Notes under the pieces: model-generated
Seen by the model: the letters and a program-made list of their open reading frames with translations, nothing else
Databases searched by the model: none
What the model was told of the DNA's origin: nothing
In this document: in pieces, positions 43,898 through 53,450 of the stretch
Position numbering within the stretch: position 1 is the stretch's first letter
How the letters are laid out: the number at the start of each line of letters is the position of its first letter
Assembly (NCBI GenBank): GCA_902362435.1
Contig: CABIWW010000005.1
Location: forward strand, 1 to 64,000
Source: Eubacteriaceae bacterium
GTDB lineage: Bacteria; Bacillota; Clostridia; Peptostreptococcales; Anaerovoracaceae
DNA: 64,000 nucleotides
Direction of reading: 5' to 3'
Translations under genes and position numbers: made by a program

Positions 43898-45726
43898 TGG
43901 CTGAGAGAAGAAAAGGCCCGGGCCGTCCGGGCGGTCCCGGTGGCAGGATGATGCCGGGGGAAAAGGCAAAAGATTTCGGCAAGACGATGAAGACCCTGAT
44001 CGGGTACCTCAAACCTTACAAGTTCAGACTGGCGATAGTGTTCATATTCGCGATCGCCAGCACGGTATTCACGATAATCTCTCCGACGATACTCGGCGAC
44101 GCGACCGACAAGGTGGTCGAAGGGCTGATGAGCGGCATGGGGATAGATTTCAGCGGACTCGCATCGATACTGTTCCTGCTGCTGGCGCTTTACGGCTGCA
44201 GCCTGCTGTTCGGAGTCGTGCAGGGCTGGATAATGGCCGACGTTTCGCAGAAGGTCATCTACAACCTCAGAGACAAGATGTCGACGAAGCTCGACAGACT
44301 GCCCCTCAGATATTTTGACAGCAGGACACATGGAGAGATCCAGAGCAGGATGATAAACGACATAGAAACCGTAAACCAGACACTTTCCGTCAGCCTGACA
44401 CAGATGATCACGAGTTTCACCACGATCGTGGGAATACTGATCATGATGCTGAGAATAAGTGTAGTGATGACACTGATGGCACTCGTCGTACTGCCGCTTT
44501 CCATGGGAGTGATACGCCTTGTGGTCTCAAAATCGCAGGGCCACTTCAAGAACCAGCAGAAGTATCTCGGTTATGTAAACGGGCACGTCGAGGAAATGTA
44601 TGCAGGTCACGACATCGTCAAGGCTTTCAACAGAGAAGAAGAGTCGCAGCAGGTATTCGAGGAGTACAACGACAAGCTCTGTGAATCCGCATGGAAATCG
44701 CAGTTCCTGTCCGGCATGATGATGCCGATCACGAACTTCATAGGAAACCTGGCATATGTTGCGGTGTGCCTCCTAGGCGGATATCTTGCGATAAACGGAA
44801 AGATCTCGATAGGCGACATCCAGGCGTTCATTCAGTATGTGAGAAGTTTCAACCAGCCTATCGCTCAGGTCGCAAACGTTGCGAATCAGCTGCAGTCTAC
44901 GGCTGCGGCAGCTGAGAGGATCTTCGAGATAATAGACGAAGAGGAAGAGGTCGACATAGACACAGCGCCGGAAGAAGTCATAGATGTCGATCATGTAAAG
45001 GGGCAGGTCGCTTTCGAGCATGTACATTTCGGGTATACGCCGGAGGAAACTGTCATAAGCGACTTCTCGTTCACTGCACAGCCGGGACAGCGCGTTGCGA
45101 TAGTCGGGCCTACGGGAGCCGGCAAGACTACTATCGTCAAGCTGCTCATGAGATTCTATGAGCTGGACGGCGGCAGGATAATGATCGACGGATGCGACAT
45201 AACGAAGCTTTCCAGGGCGAACCTCAGAGAGATGTTCGGAATGGTGCTGCAGGATACATGGCTCAACAACGGTACGATACGCGACAATATAAGATACGGC
45301 AGACCTGATGCTACTGATGAAGAAGTCGAGGCGGCTGCAAAGGCTGCACATGTCGATCATTTCATAAAGACTCAGGGCAAGGGATATGACATGGAGGTCA
45401 ACGAAGAAGCGACGAACATTTCTCAGGGGCAGAAACAGCTGCTGACGATAGCCAGAGCGTTCCTGGCAGACGCGCCGATACTGATCCTGGATGAAGCGAC
45501 AAGCTCGGTAGATACCAGAACGGAATCGCTGATCCAGAAGGCGATGACGAGCCTGATGCAGGGAAGGACCAGCTTCATAATCGCCCACAGGCTTTCCACG
45601 ATCAGAGATGCAGATCACATACTCGTGCTGGATCACGGCGATATAATAGAACAGGGAACACATGAGGAACTGCTCGCAGCAAACGGATTCTATACGAACC
45701 TTTACAACAGTCAGTTTGCAAAATAG
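43897..45726 (+). CDS. ABC exporter half-transporter with canonical catalytic site
   Basis: This 609-residue protein has an Arg/Gly/Pro-rich N-terminus (RRKGPGRPGGPGGRMMPGE), a six-helix permease domain and an ATPase domain. Walker A is GPTGAGKTT (near 405), the signature is the altered NISQGQKQ (near 508), and Walker B is LILDEATSSVD (near 528) with the catalytic Glu. It fits the TM288/BmrD-like half of a heterodimeric exporter. The complex likely expels drugs or lipid-like compounds under MarR control. No terminator is evident directly after it. Confidence 0.9.
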   Translation: MAERRKGPGRPGGPGGRMMPGEKAKDFGKTMKTLIGYLKPYKFRLAIVFIFAIASTVFTIISPTILGDATDKVVEGLMSGMGIDFSGLASILFLLLALYGCSLLFGVVQGWIMADVSQKVIYNLRDKMSTKLDRLPLRYFDSRTHGEIQSRMINDIETVNQTLSVSLTQMITSFTTIVGILIMMLRISVVMTLMALVVLPLSMGVIRLVVSKSQGHFKNQQKYLGYVNGHVEEMYAGHDIVKAFNREEESQQVFEEYNDKLCESAWKSQFLSGMMMPITNFIGNLAYVAVCLLGGYLAINGKISIGDIQAFIQYVRSFNQPIAQVANVANQLQSTAAAAERIFEIIDEEEEVDIDTAPEEVIDVDHVKGQVAFEHVHFGYTPEETVISDFSFTAQPGQRVAIVGPTGAGKTTIVKLLMRFYELDGGRIMIDGCDITKLSRANLREMFGMVLQDTWLNNGTIRDNIRYGRPDATDEEVEAAAKAAHVDHFIKTQGKGYDMEVNEEATNISQGQKQLLTIARAFLADAPILILDEATSSVDTRTESLIQKAMTSLMQGRTSFIIAHRLSTIRDADHILVLDHGDIIEQGTHEELLAANGFYTNLYNSQFAK

Positions 45727-45823
45727 TTGAACGATTGTCACACACTCGACATAAAAGCGTGGTATAACATTAAACATCAGAAACGTTACAGCAGAGATGT
45801 TTGAAAAGCGAGGGTGATGTGCA

Positions 45824-46447
45824 ATGAATAGATTATTTGACAACAAGATAGCTTTAAGACTGGTTCTGGCGGCGCTGATACTGGTAGTCATGGGAGCGGC
45901 AGGAGTGCTTCTTTCCGTGAGCGGTCTGCACAGCGGCAGCGAGGCTGCAGCCGCAAAGAGCAGCAGTGCTACGAGCACGCAGAATATTAAGGCAGATGCT
46001 TCTGAAGAAAATGCAAAGCTTCTTTACAGCTGCAGAGTGGAAGATGTAAATGATACGGCTGCGGTGGCTGCACTGCTCGAAACGATGGGCATAGAAGATG
46101 TCGCAGGAAAGTATGCAGCGACTATAAGAGCTGACGGTGATACTCAGGCAATGACGATAGAGCTGCAGGAGCCCGTGCAGAAGGCCGGCAAGAAGTCGCT
46201 TGACAAGAATATGGAAAACTGCGCGCAGCAGATCATGGCGCTGATGCCGTCTGTAGGAAGAGTGGAGTGGACATATTCGCTGGCGTCGACGTCAAAGGAA
46301 GAGGATGAGACGGCCACGGTATCCCTTGATGAAGCAGCGGCAACGAAGCAGCTTTCAAAAGACGTAAAGAAATACGGCAAATCAGAGAAAGCGTTCAAAA
46401 AGCTTCTGATAAAGCAGGCGGACAATGCTCCCGCGAAGAGCAAGTAG
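45824..46447 (+). CDS. DUF4825-like membrane-anchored protein
   Basis: The 207-residue protein has an N-terminal membrane helix (about 14-33), a Ser/Ala-rich linker, and an extracellular domain beginning AKLLYSCRVEDVNDTAAVAALLETMGI; this resembles DUF4825, which is often found near regulators and transporters in Firmicutes. The C-terminal part is Lys-rich (QLSKDVKKYGKSEKAFKKLL). GAGGGTG precedes the ATG. It lies 97 bp after the ABC genes, with a possible TATAAC -10 box, so it may be separately transcribed. Function unknown. Confidence 0.7.
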   Translation: MNRLFDNKIALRLVLAALILVVMGAAGVLLSVSGLHSGSEAAAAKSSSATSTQNIKADASEENAKLLYSCRVEDVNDTAAVAALLETMGIEDVAGKYAATIRADGDTQAMTIELQEPVQKAGKKSLDKNMENCAQQIMALMPSVGRVEWTYSLASTSKEEDETATVSLDEAAATKQLSKDVKKYGKSEKAFKKLLIKQADNAPAKSK

Positions 46448-46495
46448 CAGCAGACGTATAACCGGATATGCATACATCCGCATCGAACAATGATA

Positions 46496-46557
46496 GAAGG
46501 GGCTGCAGCATCAACGATTTACGATCATAAATCATTAATGCTGCAGCCCCTTTCAAT
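46496..46557. terminator. Strong bidirectional terminator
   Basis: AAGGGGCTGCAGCAT and ATGCTGCAGCCCCTTT form a long perfect outer stem; an inner stem GATTT/AAATC adds to it. It separates the DUF4825-like gene from the convergent surface-protein gene. Confidence 0.9.
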
Positions 46558-46583
46558 GTTTGTGATTTCTCTATGAGCGTATG

Positions 46584-49369
46584 TTATTTCATCTTCCTGC
46601 GATAAAGCGTCGTTGTTCCCATCGCTGCCAGTGCAGTCAGCATGAGGGCTGCCCACAGGAGTGGAGTGGAAGCATCGCCGGTCTGGCTGATGCCGGTATT
46701 CTGATTCGAGTTGTTTCCGTTGCCGGCAGTTCCGCCGGAGCTGTTGGAAGTGTTATTTCCACCGGAGCCGCCGGAGCCTGTATTTCCATTGGAGCCGTTG
46801 TCCCCGGAGCCACCCGGTTTTCCTGATCGCCGCCCGGTTTCTCCTGATCAGTCGATCCTTCTCCCGGCGCATTTTTCTCCACCGGATACAAAGAAAGATC
46901 CGGCGATGTCAGGATGTCTCTCCAGTAAGTGTCGTGGTCGTAGTCGATCGCGCTTCCCGTTTCTCCATCGATCAGATTCCGATTAGTATTGCCCGAAAGC
47001 TTCACCTTATCACCAAGAGCCTTGCCGGCAGTTCCGGACTTGGAAACCGATGCACCGCCTTCCAGATAAGCATCTGCCACTGAAATCGTACCGTTTCCTG
47101 ATACGGCATCGCCGCCTTCTCCGAAATGACCGTCTCCGCCGACAGCGATCAGCTTGCCTTCGCCTGTGATCGAGCCGCCGTTAAGACGGATCGCCGTGCC
47201 GCCGTTGGATGTAGTCGCATCCTTGCCGCCTCCGAAGACCGCAAGCACAGCATCTTTTTCAAGTGTCAAAGTGCCGTTGACCTGAAGTCCGACCTGGCCT
47301 GTGTAGCGCTTTCCTGTCGCGGGATCTGTCCCCGTCGGAGCCTCATCTCCTCTCAGGAACACTTTGCCTTTCAGCTTCACACTGCCGTTGATCACAACGA
47401 CAGGATCCGTGTTGCGACGTGCTTCCGACCCGTTGGCGATATTGTTGGTGTTGGAATAGATCTTTGCATTCTCCAGCGTTGACCCGTCCTTTAAAACCAG
47501 CTTGCCGTTGATAGACGCACCGTTGAGGAATTCGCCGCCGCCGTAATCATTGTAGTTCATGGAGAACGTTCCGCCGTTTTCTACTTCAACAGCCCCCTGG
47601 ATCACCGAATCCCGAAGGGTCAGCTTTGCACCATCCTGTACAACGATTTTCACGCTGCTTAATATGTCCATATTGACCAGTGTCAGATCGCATCCTTTTG
47701 GCAGGATCAGTGTTTGAGGCTGCAAAGTGCTCTCCGGCACAGCATAGCCCAGTTTGCCGTAAGTTCCGCTGGTGTGCGAGCCGTACCATGCTTTTACATC
47801 CGCAGGAACTACTACCGTCTGATCCCCGGAAGCCAGAGTGAAGTTTTTGATGGCCCATGGCTCCATATCGTACATATATTTTCCGTCTGCTGTTTTCGTG
47901 CAGTTGGCAAGCGTCAGCTGATCCTGCAGCGTTTCCTCCCCGCTGTAAATGCGGAACGGCAGAGCATTGCTCGTTGCTGTCCGGCCCAGCTCGTCGGTTA
48001 TCGTTACGCTGATATCGTAGATGCCGGGCTTTGCAGGAGTGCCTGCTAATGTGACCGACCCGTCGTGGACGGAGTACACGCCAGCCATCCCTGAATCATT
48101 GCCATTTGCAGGAACTGTGCGGTTCTCGATATTGACCGATGAACCTTTAGAAACCACGCGGATATCGCTTTCGTTCAAAAGTTTCCAGTCGCTGTCCTGT
48201 GGAACCTGTCCTTTCTTTACCAGGGCAACTTCCACGCTGGCATTGCTGTTTTTATTCTGCGTAACATTGGTGGATGCGCCGCTGATGGCGTCATAGCCTT
48301 TCTGGTTCACCAGCGCCGATTCAAAAGTTCCTACCAGGCGAACGTGGAGCTGCTGGTCGTCGCCAGGAGTTGAGTCGGAAGAAACGGTGAGTTTGTTATC
48401 TTTGATGGAGACCTTAAAGGTCAGCGTTTTGTATCCGTTAGCCGTGATGGTGATCACATCTCCGCTTTTTAATGCGGCAGTCTGACTGTAACTTTTCTGT
48501 GCAAATTCAAGGGCACTGTCTTTGATGCGATATTTTCCGCCAGCGGACGGTGTGAAGCTGAAAGCCTCCCAGGCAGTATCATTGACAGAGACCTGCTTGA
48601 CAGATTTTAAATAGCTGGGATCCTTAAAGCTGAACTGCCATAAACTGTTGAAAGAGTCTTCCTTGATTGAGATATCACCGATCGAGATCTCTTTTTCTGC
48701 ATCGGCAGCCTTTTTTTCAAATACAGCATTTATCGTCACGTCGGAAGCCGGCATCTGAAACTTGGAATCCTTGATGGAAATATTTTTTCCGCTGCTGTCC
48801 GTAGCTGTGAGCGACTTCAGCATGTAGCCGGTATCCGGTACTGCCGTGATCGTGACGGTATCACCTTTTTTTGCGGATGTCTGGTCGACAGTCACGGTGC
48901 CGTGTGTTGTGGCTGCCGTCGTGATTTTATATGTCTGTGCAGTTTCGCCGGTTGAAATCGCAGCTGTATGATTTGATTTGTCCAGCGTCAGCATCAGATC
49001 ACTGTAGCCGTCTGCAGAGATGACGCAGGTAGCTGTAGTATCACTGAAGCCTTCACCGATACGGATCTGCTTGTCAGTCGGCAGTAAACGGTAGCTGGAA
49101 CCGGTGTCCTCAAAATCCCAAAAACCGCCTGCTTTTTTATATGGGGTGCCGGCGACCTGAACGGAAGAAATCGCCTGAAACCAGTCTTCGTCACTCGTGT
49201 TGAATGTGATCGCAAATCCTTTGCTGATGCCTGCTGTTGTGCAGCTGTCGATCTTGTCCGGCGGTGATTTTTCCGCTGCGGCAGCAGGAACTGTCCCCAT
49301 TGCGGCTCCTGTGATCAGCATCATGGCTGACAACAGAAATGCCATAAATTTGTGTTTGAATTTTTTCAA
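46584..49369 (-). pseudogene. Large surface protein with HID-like and beta-helix domains, frameshifted before its sorting signal
   Basis: It starts at a TTG with GAGGAG upstream (KKFKHKFMAFLLSAMM signal peptide). Domains in order: a haemoglobin-interacting-domain-like unit (about 45-120), a bacterial repeat (THGTVTVDQTSAKKGDTVTITAVPDTGY), a second HID-like unit (about 235-330), an Ig-like region, and a beta-helix of hexapeptide style (about 530-800). In a repeat of Asp-Gln-Glu-Lys-Pro-Gly-Gly units near 46818-46821 one base is missing (four T residues on the plus strand where the neighbouring unit predicts five). The uninterrupted reading would continue as a Gly/Asn/Ser linker to QTGD, a membrane helix and YRRKMK, stopping at 46584. 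In the current frame it ends at 46637 with a nonsense tail and no anchor. Confidence 0.75.
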
Positions 49370-49604
49370 TATTAATCTCCTCTCTGTTAAATGGTCCCGC
49401 AAAAGTTAATGAGAGCTAACTGGGTTAGCTTTAAATAACATCAGCATAACATGTCCGAGAGTTAGCGTCAACTAATATCTAAAATATGTTCATCTTTGTT
49501 CTCTTCTGTTAATTTAGCGGAAAACAATCTCAACAACAAAACATTTGCTGACTATCACTTGCTTTTCTGCTATAATGATGGTGAAATGGAGACAACATAT
49601 TTTT

Positions 49605-50558
49605 ATGATAGATAATTATGGCAGAGTGATAGATTATATGCGGATATCTGTCACGGAACTTTGCAATCTCAGATGCAGATACTGTATGCCTGAGGACGGG
49701 ATCGTCAAGCGAGCGCATGATGAAATGATGACGGCGGAAGAGACGATCGACGCGGTAAAGGCGGCAGTTTCGCTCGGGATCAAAAAAATCAGGATAACAG
49801 GCGGCGAACCTCTCGTAAAGAGGGGGATCGTCAGGCTTTGCAGTGCGATCTCAGCGATAGAAGGCGTCGAGGAACTCTGCATCACCACTAACGGCACGCT
49901 GCTTCCGAAGTTCGGGAGGGAGCTGCGCGAGGCGGGGGTCAGCAGGGTCAACATAAGTCTCGACACGCTGGATCCGGACAGGTACAGAGAGATAACCAGG
50001 GTGGGAGAGCTCAGTGAGGCTCTGGCCGGGATCGATGCGGCATTCGAAGCCGGGTTCGACAATATAAAGATAAACAACGTGCTGATGGGCGGTTTTAATG
50101 ATGATGAGATCGAAGATTTCGTAAAGCTCACCGTCGACAGACCGATAGAGGTCAGATTCATAGAGCTGATGCCTATAGGCGGCGGCATGGATTTTGACAG
50201 GAGCGGATTTATCAGCTGTCAGCAGGTGCTTTCAAAGGTGCCGGAGCTTGAGCCGCTCGAGCACAGCGAAGGAGTGGCAGTGCTTTACAGGCTGCCCGGT
50301 GCAAAGGGCAGGGTAGGACTGATACGACCGATAAGCTGCGAGTTCTGCGGGGACTGCAACAAGATAAGACTTACTTCCGACGGCATGCTGAAGCCATGTC
50401 TGCACTCAGATGCAGAGCTTTGCATAAAAGGGCTGCAGCTGGATGAGATGACGGAAGTGATGAAAAGAGCAGTGCTGCAGAAACCTGAGATGAGAGATGC
50501 GCTCGATGCGGACAATCCGAGCCACGCGGGCCGGAATATGAACAGTATAGGAGGTTGA
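49605..50558 (+). CDS. moaA: GTP 3',8-cyclase MoaA
   Basis: This 317-residue radical SAM enzyme starts molybdenum-cofactor synthesis from GTP. The N-terminal cluster is CNLRCRYCMP; the C-terminal cluster motif is CEFCGDCNKIRLTSDGMLKPCL; GGEPL is the SAM contact. The start is uncertain: GGAG is 13 bases before the chosen ATG, and the frame is open a further 20 codons upstream. The C-terminus stops just after the MNSIGG end, as in other MoaA proteins. It heads moaA-moaC-moaB/MOSC. TATAAT at 49573 lies close upstream. Confidence 0.93.
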   Translation: MIDNYGRVIDYMRISVTELCNLRCRYCMPEDGIVKRAHDEMMTAEETIDAVKAAVSLGIKKIRITGGEPLVKRGIVRLCSAISAIEGVEELCITTNGTLLPKFGRELREAGVSRVNISLDTLDPDRYREITRVGELSEALAGIDAAFEAGFDNIKINNVLMGGFNDDEIEDFVKLTVDRPIEVRFIELMPIGGGMDFDRSGFISCQQVLSKVPELEPLEHSEGVAVLYRLPGAKGRVGLIRPISCEFCGDCNKIRLTSDGMLKPCLHSDAELCIKGLQLDEMTEVMKRAVLQKPEMRDALDADNPSHAGRNMNSIGG

Positions 50559-50560
50559 CG

Positions 50561-51064
50561 ATGGCGGCGGATTTTACACATTTCAATGAAGAAGGCAGAG
50601 CCAGGATGGTCGACGTGGGCAGCAAGTCGGAAACAGAGCGTGCTGCTGTGGCGGCAGGAAGAGTCCTGGTGAACGAGGAGACTTTCAGGCTGATAGAGTG
50701 CGGCGGCATGAAAAAGGGCGATGTGCTCGGCACGGCGCAGATAGCCGGGATAATGGCGGCAAAGAAAACGTCGGATATCGTTCCGATGTGTCATCCGCTG
50801 ATGCTGACAGGCATAGACATAAAGTTCAGCCTGAACAGGGAAAAGCTCGCTGTGGAAATAAGAGCAGAAGTCAGATGCAAAGGCGTCACGGGCGTCGAGA
50901 TGGAGGCGCTGACGGCGGTCTCGGCAGCGGCGCTGACGGTTTACGATATGTGCAAGGCAGTCCAGAAGGACATGGTGATAGACAGGATATGTCTGCTTTC
51001 CAAAAAAGGCGGAAAGAGCGGAGATATCAAACAGGAGGAATTATGGAATACAGAGCAGCGGTGA
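50561..51064 (+). CDS. moaC: Cyclic pyranopterin monophosphate synthase MoaC
   Basis: The 167-residue enzyme turns the MoaA product into cyclic pyranopterin monophosphate. Family motifs are clear: FTHFNEEGRARMVDVGSK, IPMCHP in SDIVPMCHPL, and KGVTGVEMEALTAVS near residue 120, with MCKAVQKDM after. AGGAGG lies seven bases before the ATG, two bases after moaA. Its end overlaps the next gene by 22 bases. Confidence 0.95.
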   Translation: MAADFTHFNEEGRARMVDVGSKSETERAAVAAGRVLVNEETFRLIECGGMKKGDVLGTAQIAGIMAAKKTSDIVPMCHPLMLTGIDIKFSLNREKLAVEIRAEVRCKGVTGVEMEALTAVSAAALTVYDMCKAVQKDMVIDRICLLSKKGGKSGDIKQEELWNTEQR

Positions 51065-51978
51065 TAACCATGAGCGACAAGGGATCTCAGGGTCTTAGAG
51101 AAGATACTGCAGGAGATGCGGTCGTTAAGATACTCGAGGAGAACGGATGGAAGACAGTGTACAGGACGATGATCCCGGACGATATGGAACAGATAAAGAG
51201 CGAGCTGATAAAATGCGCTGACGAGCTGGCGGTGACGCTGGTGGCAACGACCGGAGGCACGGGATTCTCCATGAGAGACGTCACGCCGGAAGCGACACTT
51301 GCGGTCGTGGACAGAGAGGTGCGCGGCATACCTGAGGCGATGAGAGCCGAGAGCATGAAGATCACACCGATGGGGATGCTTTCGAGAGCAGCGGCAGGTC
51401 TGAGAAAACAGACGCTGATAATAAACCTGCCGGGAAGCCGCAAGGCGGCGTCGGAGTGTCTTGAAGCGGTGATAAAGCCGATAAAGCACGGCGTTGAAGT
51501 CCTGCTCGGAGAGTCACAGGACTGCGCGACATTACATCTGCCGCACGGCGTCGTAAAAGCCGTGTGCATCAGTGAAAAGAAGGGCGAGCAGAAGCACGAC
51601 ATAGGCGAAGCTTTCCTGAGAGCAGACCACGGTATAGAAGGCGATGCCCATGCCGGCAACTGGCACAGACAGGTGAGCCTGCTGGCTGCAGAGAGCGTGG
51701 CGAAGGTGCAGAAAGCCCTGGATTTCCAGCTCAAGAGCGGCGATTTTGCAGAGAACATACTGACGGAAGGGATCGAGCTGTTCACACTGCCTGTAGGCAC
51801 TAAGATGCGGATCGGCGAAGCGGAAGGCGAGGTCACTCAGATAGGCAAGGAATGTCACCACGGGTGCGCGATAAGAGAGCTCGCGGGCGACTGCGTGATG
51901 CCGAGAGAAGGCATCTTTGTAAAGATAACGAAAAGCGGCCGTGTGAAAACAGGCGACAGGATACAGGTGATGCAGTAA
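51043..51978 (+). CDS. Fusion of MogA/MoaB-type molybdopterin adenylyltransferase and MOSC domain
   Basis: The 311-residue protein starts at the ATG behind AGGAGG. Residues 1-160 are a MogA/MoaB domain: ITMSDKGSQGLREDTAG, TTGGTGFSMRDVTPEA and INLPGSRKAASECLEAV. Residues about 165-311 are a MOSC domain: HDIGEAFLRADHGIEGDAHAGNWHRQVSLL, then ECHHGCAIRELAGDC and PREGIFVKI. The first part adenylates molybdopterin; MOSC domains bind sulfur or cofactor. The fusion suggests cofactor handover. A much longer upstream frame is a shadow of moaC. Confidence 0.88.
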   Translation: MEYRAAVITMSDKGSQGLREDTAGDAVVKILEENGWKTVYRTMIPDDMEQIKSELIKCADELAVTLVATTGGTGFSMRDVTPEATLAVVDREVRGIPEAMRAESMKITPMGMLSRAAAGLRKQTLIINLPGSRKAASECLEAVIKPIKHGVEVLLGESQDCATLHLPHGVVKAVCISEKKGEQKHDIGEAFLRADHGIEGDAHAGNWHRQVSLLAAESVAKVQKALDFQLKSGDFAENILTEGIELFTLPVGTKMRIGEAEGEVTQIGKECHHGCAIRELAGDCVMPREGIFVKITKSGRVKTGDRIQVMQ

Positions 51979-52037
51979 AAGGCAGGACTGACTGTGCACT
52001 GCATTTACAGCTAATAAACAGCAAGGGGGAAAACAAC

Positions 52038-53399
52038 ATGATAAACAAAGTAACAGAAACAGTTTTTTATGTAGGTGCGAACGACCACGACGTGGATCTG
52101 TTCGAGGGCCAGTATGTCGTGCCCGACGGGATGGCGTACAATTCATATGTTATAAAGGATGAAAAAACGGCAGTCATCGATACGATAGACAAGAGCAAGA
52201 CAGCCGAATGGCTGGCAAACGTAGAGGAGGCTCTCGGCGGAGCAGCACCTGACTATCTGGTGGTGCAGCACATGGAGCCTGACCATTCGGCGTCGATCCA
52301 GGCATTTGCGGAGAAGTATCCGGAGACAGTGATCGTGGGCAACAAGAAGACCTTCAACATGATCGGGCAGTTTTTCCCGACGCTTGAGATAAAGAACAGA
52401 CTCGATGTGAAGGACGGCGACAGCCTGAAGCTCGGAGCTCATGAGCTGATCTTCGTATTCGCACCGATGGTGCACTGGCCTGAGGTAATGATGACTTACG
52501 AGCCGAACGATAAGATACTCTTCTCAGCAGACGGATTCGGAAAGTTCGGGGCGCTGGATGCCGAGGATGACGACTGGGCATGCGAGGCAAGACGTTACTA
52601 TATCGGTATCGTAGGAAAATACGGCGCACAGGTGCAGAACGTGCTGAAGAAGGCAGCAGCTCTCGATATCGCTGTGATCTGTCCGCTGCACGGACCTGTA
52701 CTCACGGAAAATCTCGGATACTACATCGATCTGTACGACACATGGTCAAGCTACAGACCTGAGACTGAAGGCGTATGCATCTGCTACACTTCGGTATACG
52801 GCAATACAAAGGCTGCAGCTGAGCTGCTGGCAGAGGAGCTCAAGGCGCAGGGCGAGGAGACTGTCGTAGTGAACGATCTGGCAAGATGCGACATGGCTGA
52901 GGCTGTAGAAGATGCGTTCAGATATGACAGGCTGGTACTGGCGACTACTACTTACAATTCAGATATATTCCCGTTCATGAAGGAGTTCATCAACCACCTG
53001 ACAGAGAGGAACTATCAGAACAGGACAGTTGCTTTCATAGAGAACGGATCGTGGGCGCCTATGGCGATCAAGACTATGAGCAAGGCCTTCGAGAATTCGA
53101 AGGATCTGACTATAGCAGAGAACAATGTTACTATCCTGTCGGCACTGAACGACAAGAGCCGCGCTCAGATAAAGGCACTGGTAGCAGAACTCGCTGCGCA
53201 GAAGGCTGACGCGGAAGCTGAGATCGCATCAGGCGGAGCAGCAGATGATGATGCAGGAAATGCCGGCGGAAAGAAAAAAGGTTTTGTCTGCACTATCTGC
53301 GGATACATTTACGAGGGAGATACTCTTCCGGAAGATTTTGTATGCCCGCTCTGCGGACAGGGACCTGAGGTTTTCGAGCCGATCGAGATCGAAGAGTAA
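52038..53399 (+). CDS. Flavodiiron protein with C-terminal rubredoxin domain
   Basis: The 453-residue protein has three parts: a metallo-beta-lactamase-like diiron domain (HMEPDHSAS near 78, iron ligands), a flavodoxin domain starting near residue 245 (CYTSVYGNTKAAAELLA), and a rubredoxin from about 415 to the end (CTICGYIYEGDTLPEDFVCPLCG). Flavodiiron proteins reduce O2 to water or NO to N2O; the built-in rubredoxin supplies electrons. AAGGGGGA precedes the ATG. It stands next to endonuclease IV, so the pair suggests protection against oxidative damage. Confidence 0.93.
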   Translation: MINKVTETVFYVGANDHDVDLFEGQYVVPDGMAYNSYVIKDEKTAVIDTIDKSKTAEWLANVEEALGGAAPDYLVVQHMEPDHSASIQAFAEKYPETVIVGNKKTFNMIGQFFPTLEIKNRLDVKDGDSLKLGAHELIFVFAPMVHWPEVMMTYEPNDKILFSADGFGKFGALDAEDDDWACEARRYYIGIVGKYGAQVQNVLKKAAALDIAVICPLHGPVLTENLGYYIDLYDTWSSYRPETEGVCICYTSVYGNTKAAAELLAEELKAQGEETVVVNDLARCDMAEAVEDAFRYDRLVLATTTYNSDIFPFMKEFINHLTERNYQNRTVAFIENGSWAPMAIKTMSKAFENSKDLTIAENNVTILSALNDKSRAQIKALVAELAAQKADAEAEIASGGAADDDAGNAGGKKKGFVCTICGYIYEGDTLPEDFVCPLCGQGPEVFEPIEIEE

Positions 53400-53450
53400 G
53401 CTCGGGTCTGCAGGCATACAGACATATGATGAGCATTCAAAGGTGAAAAT

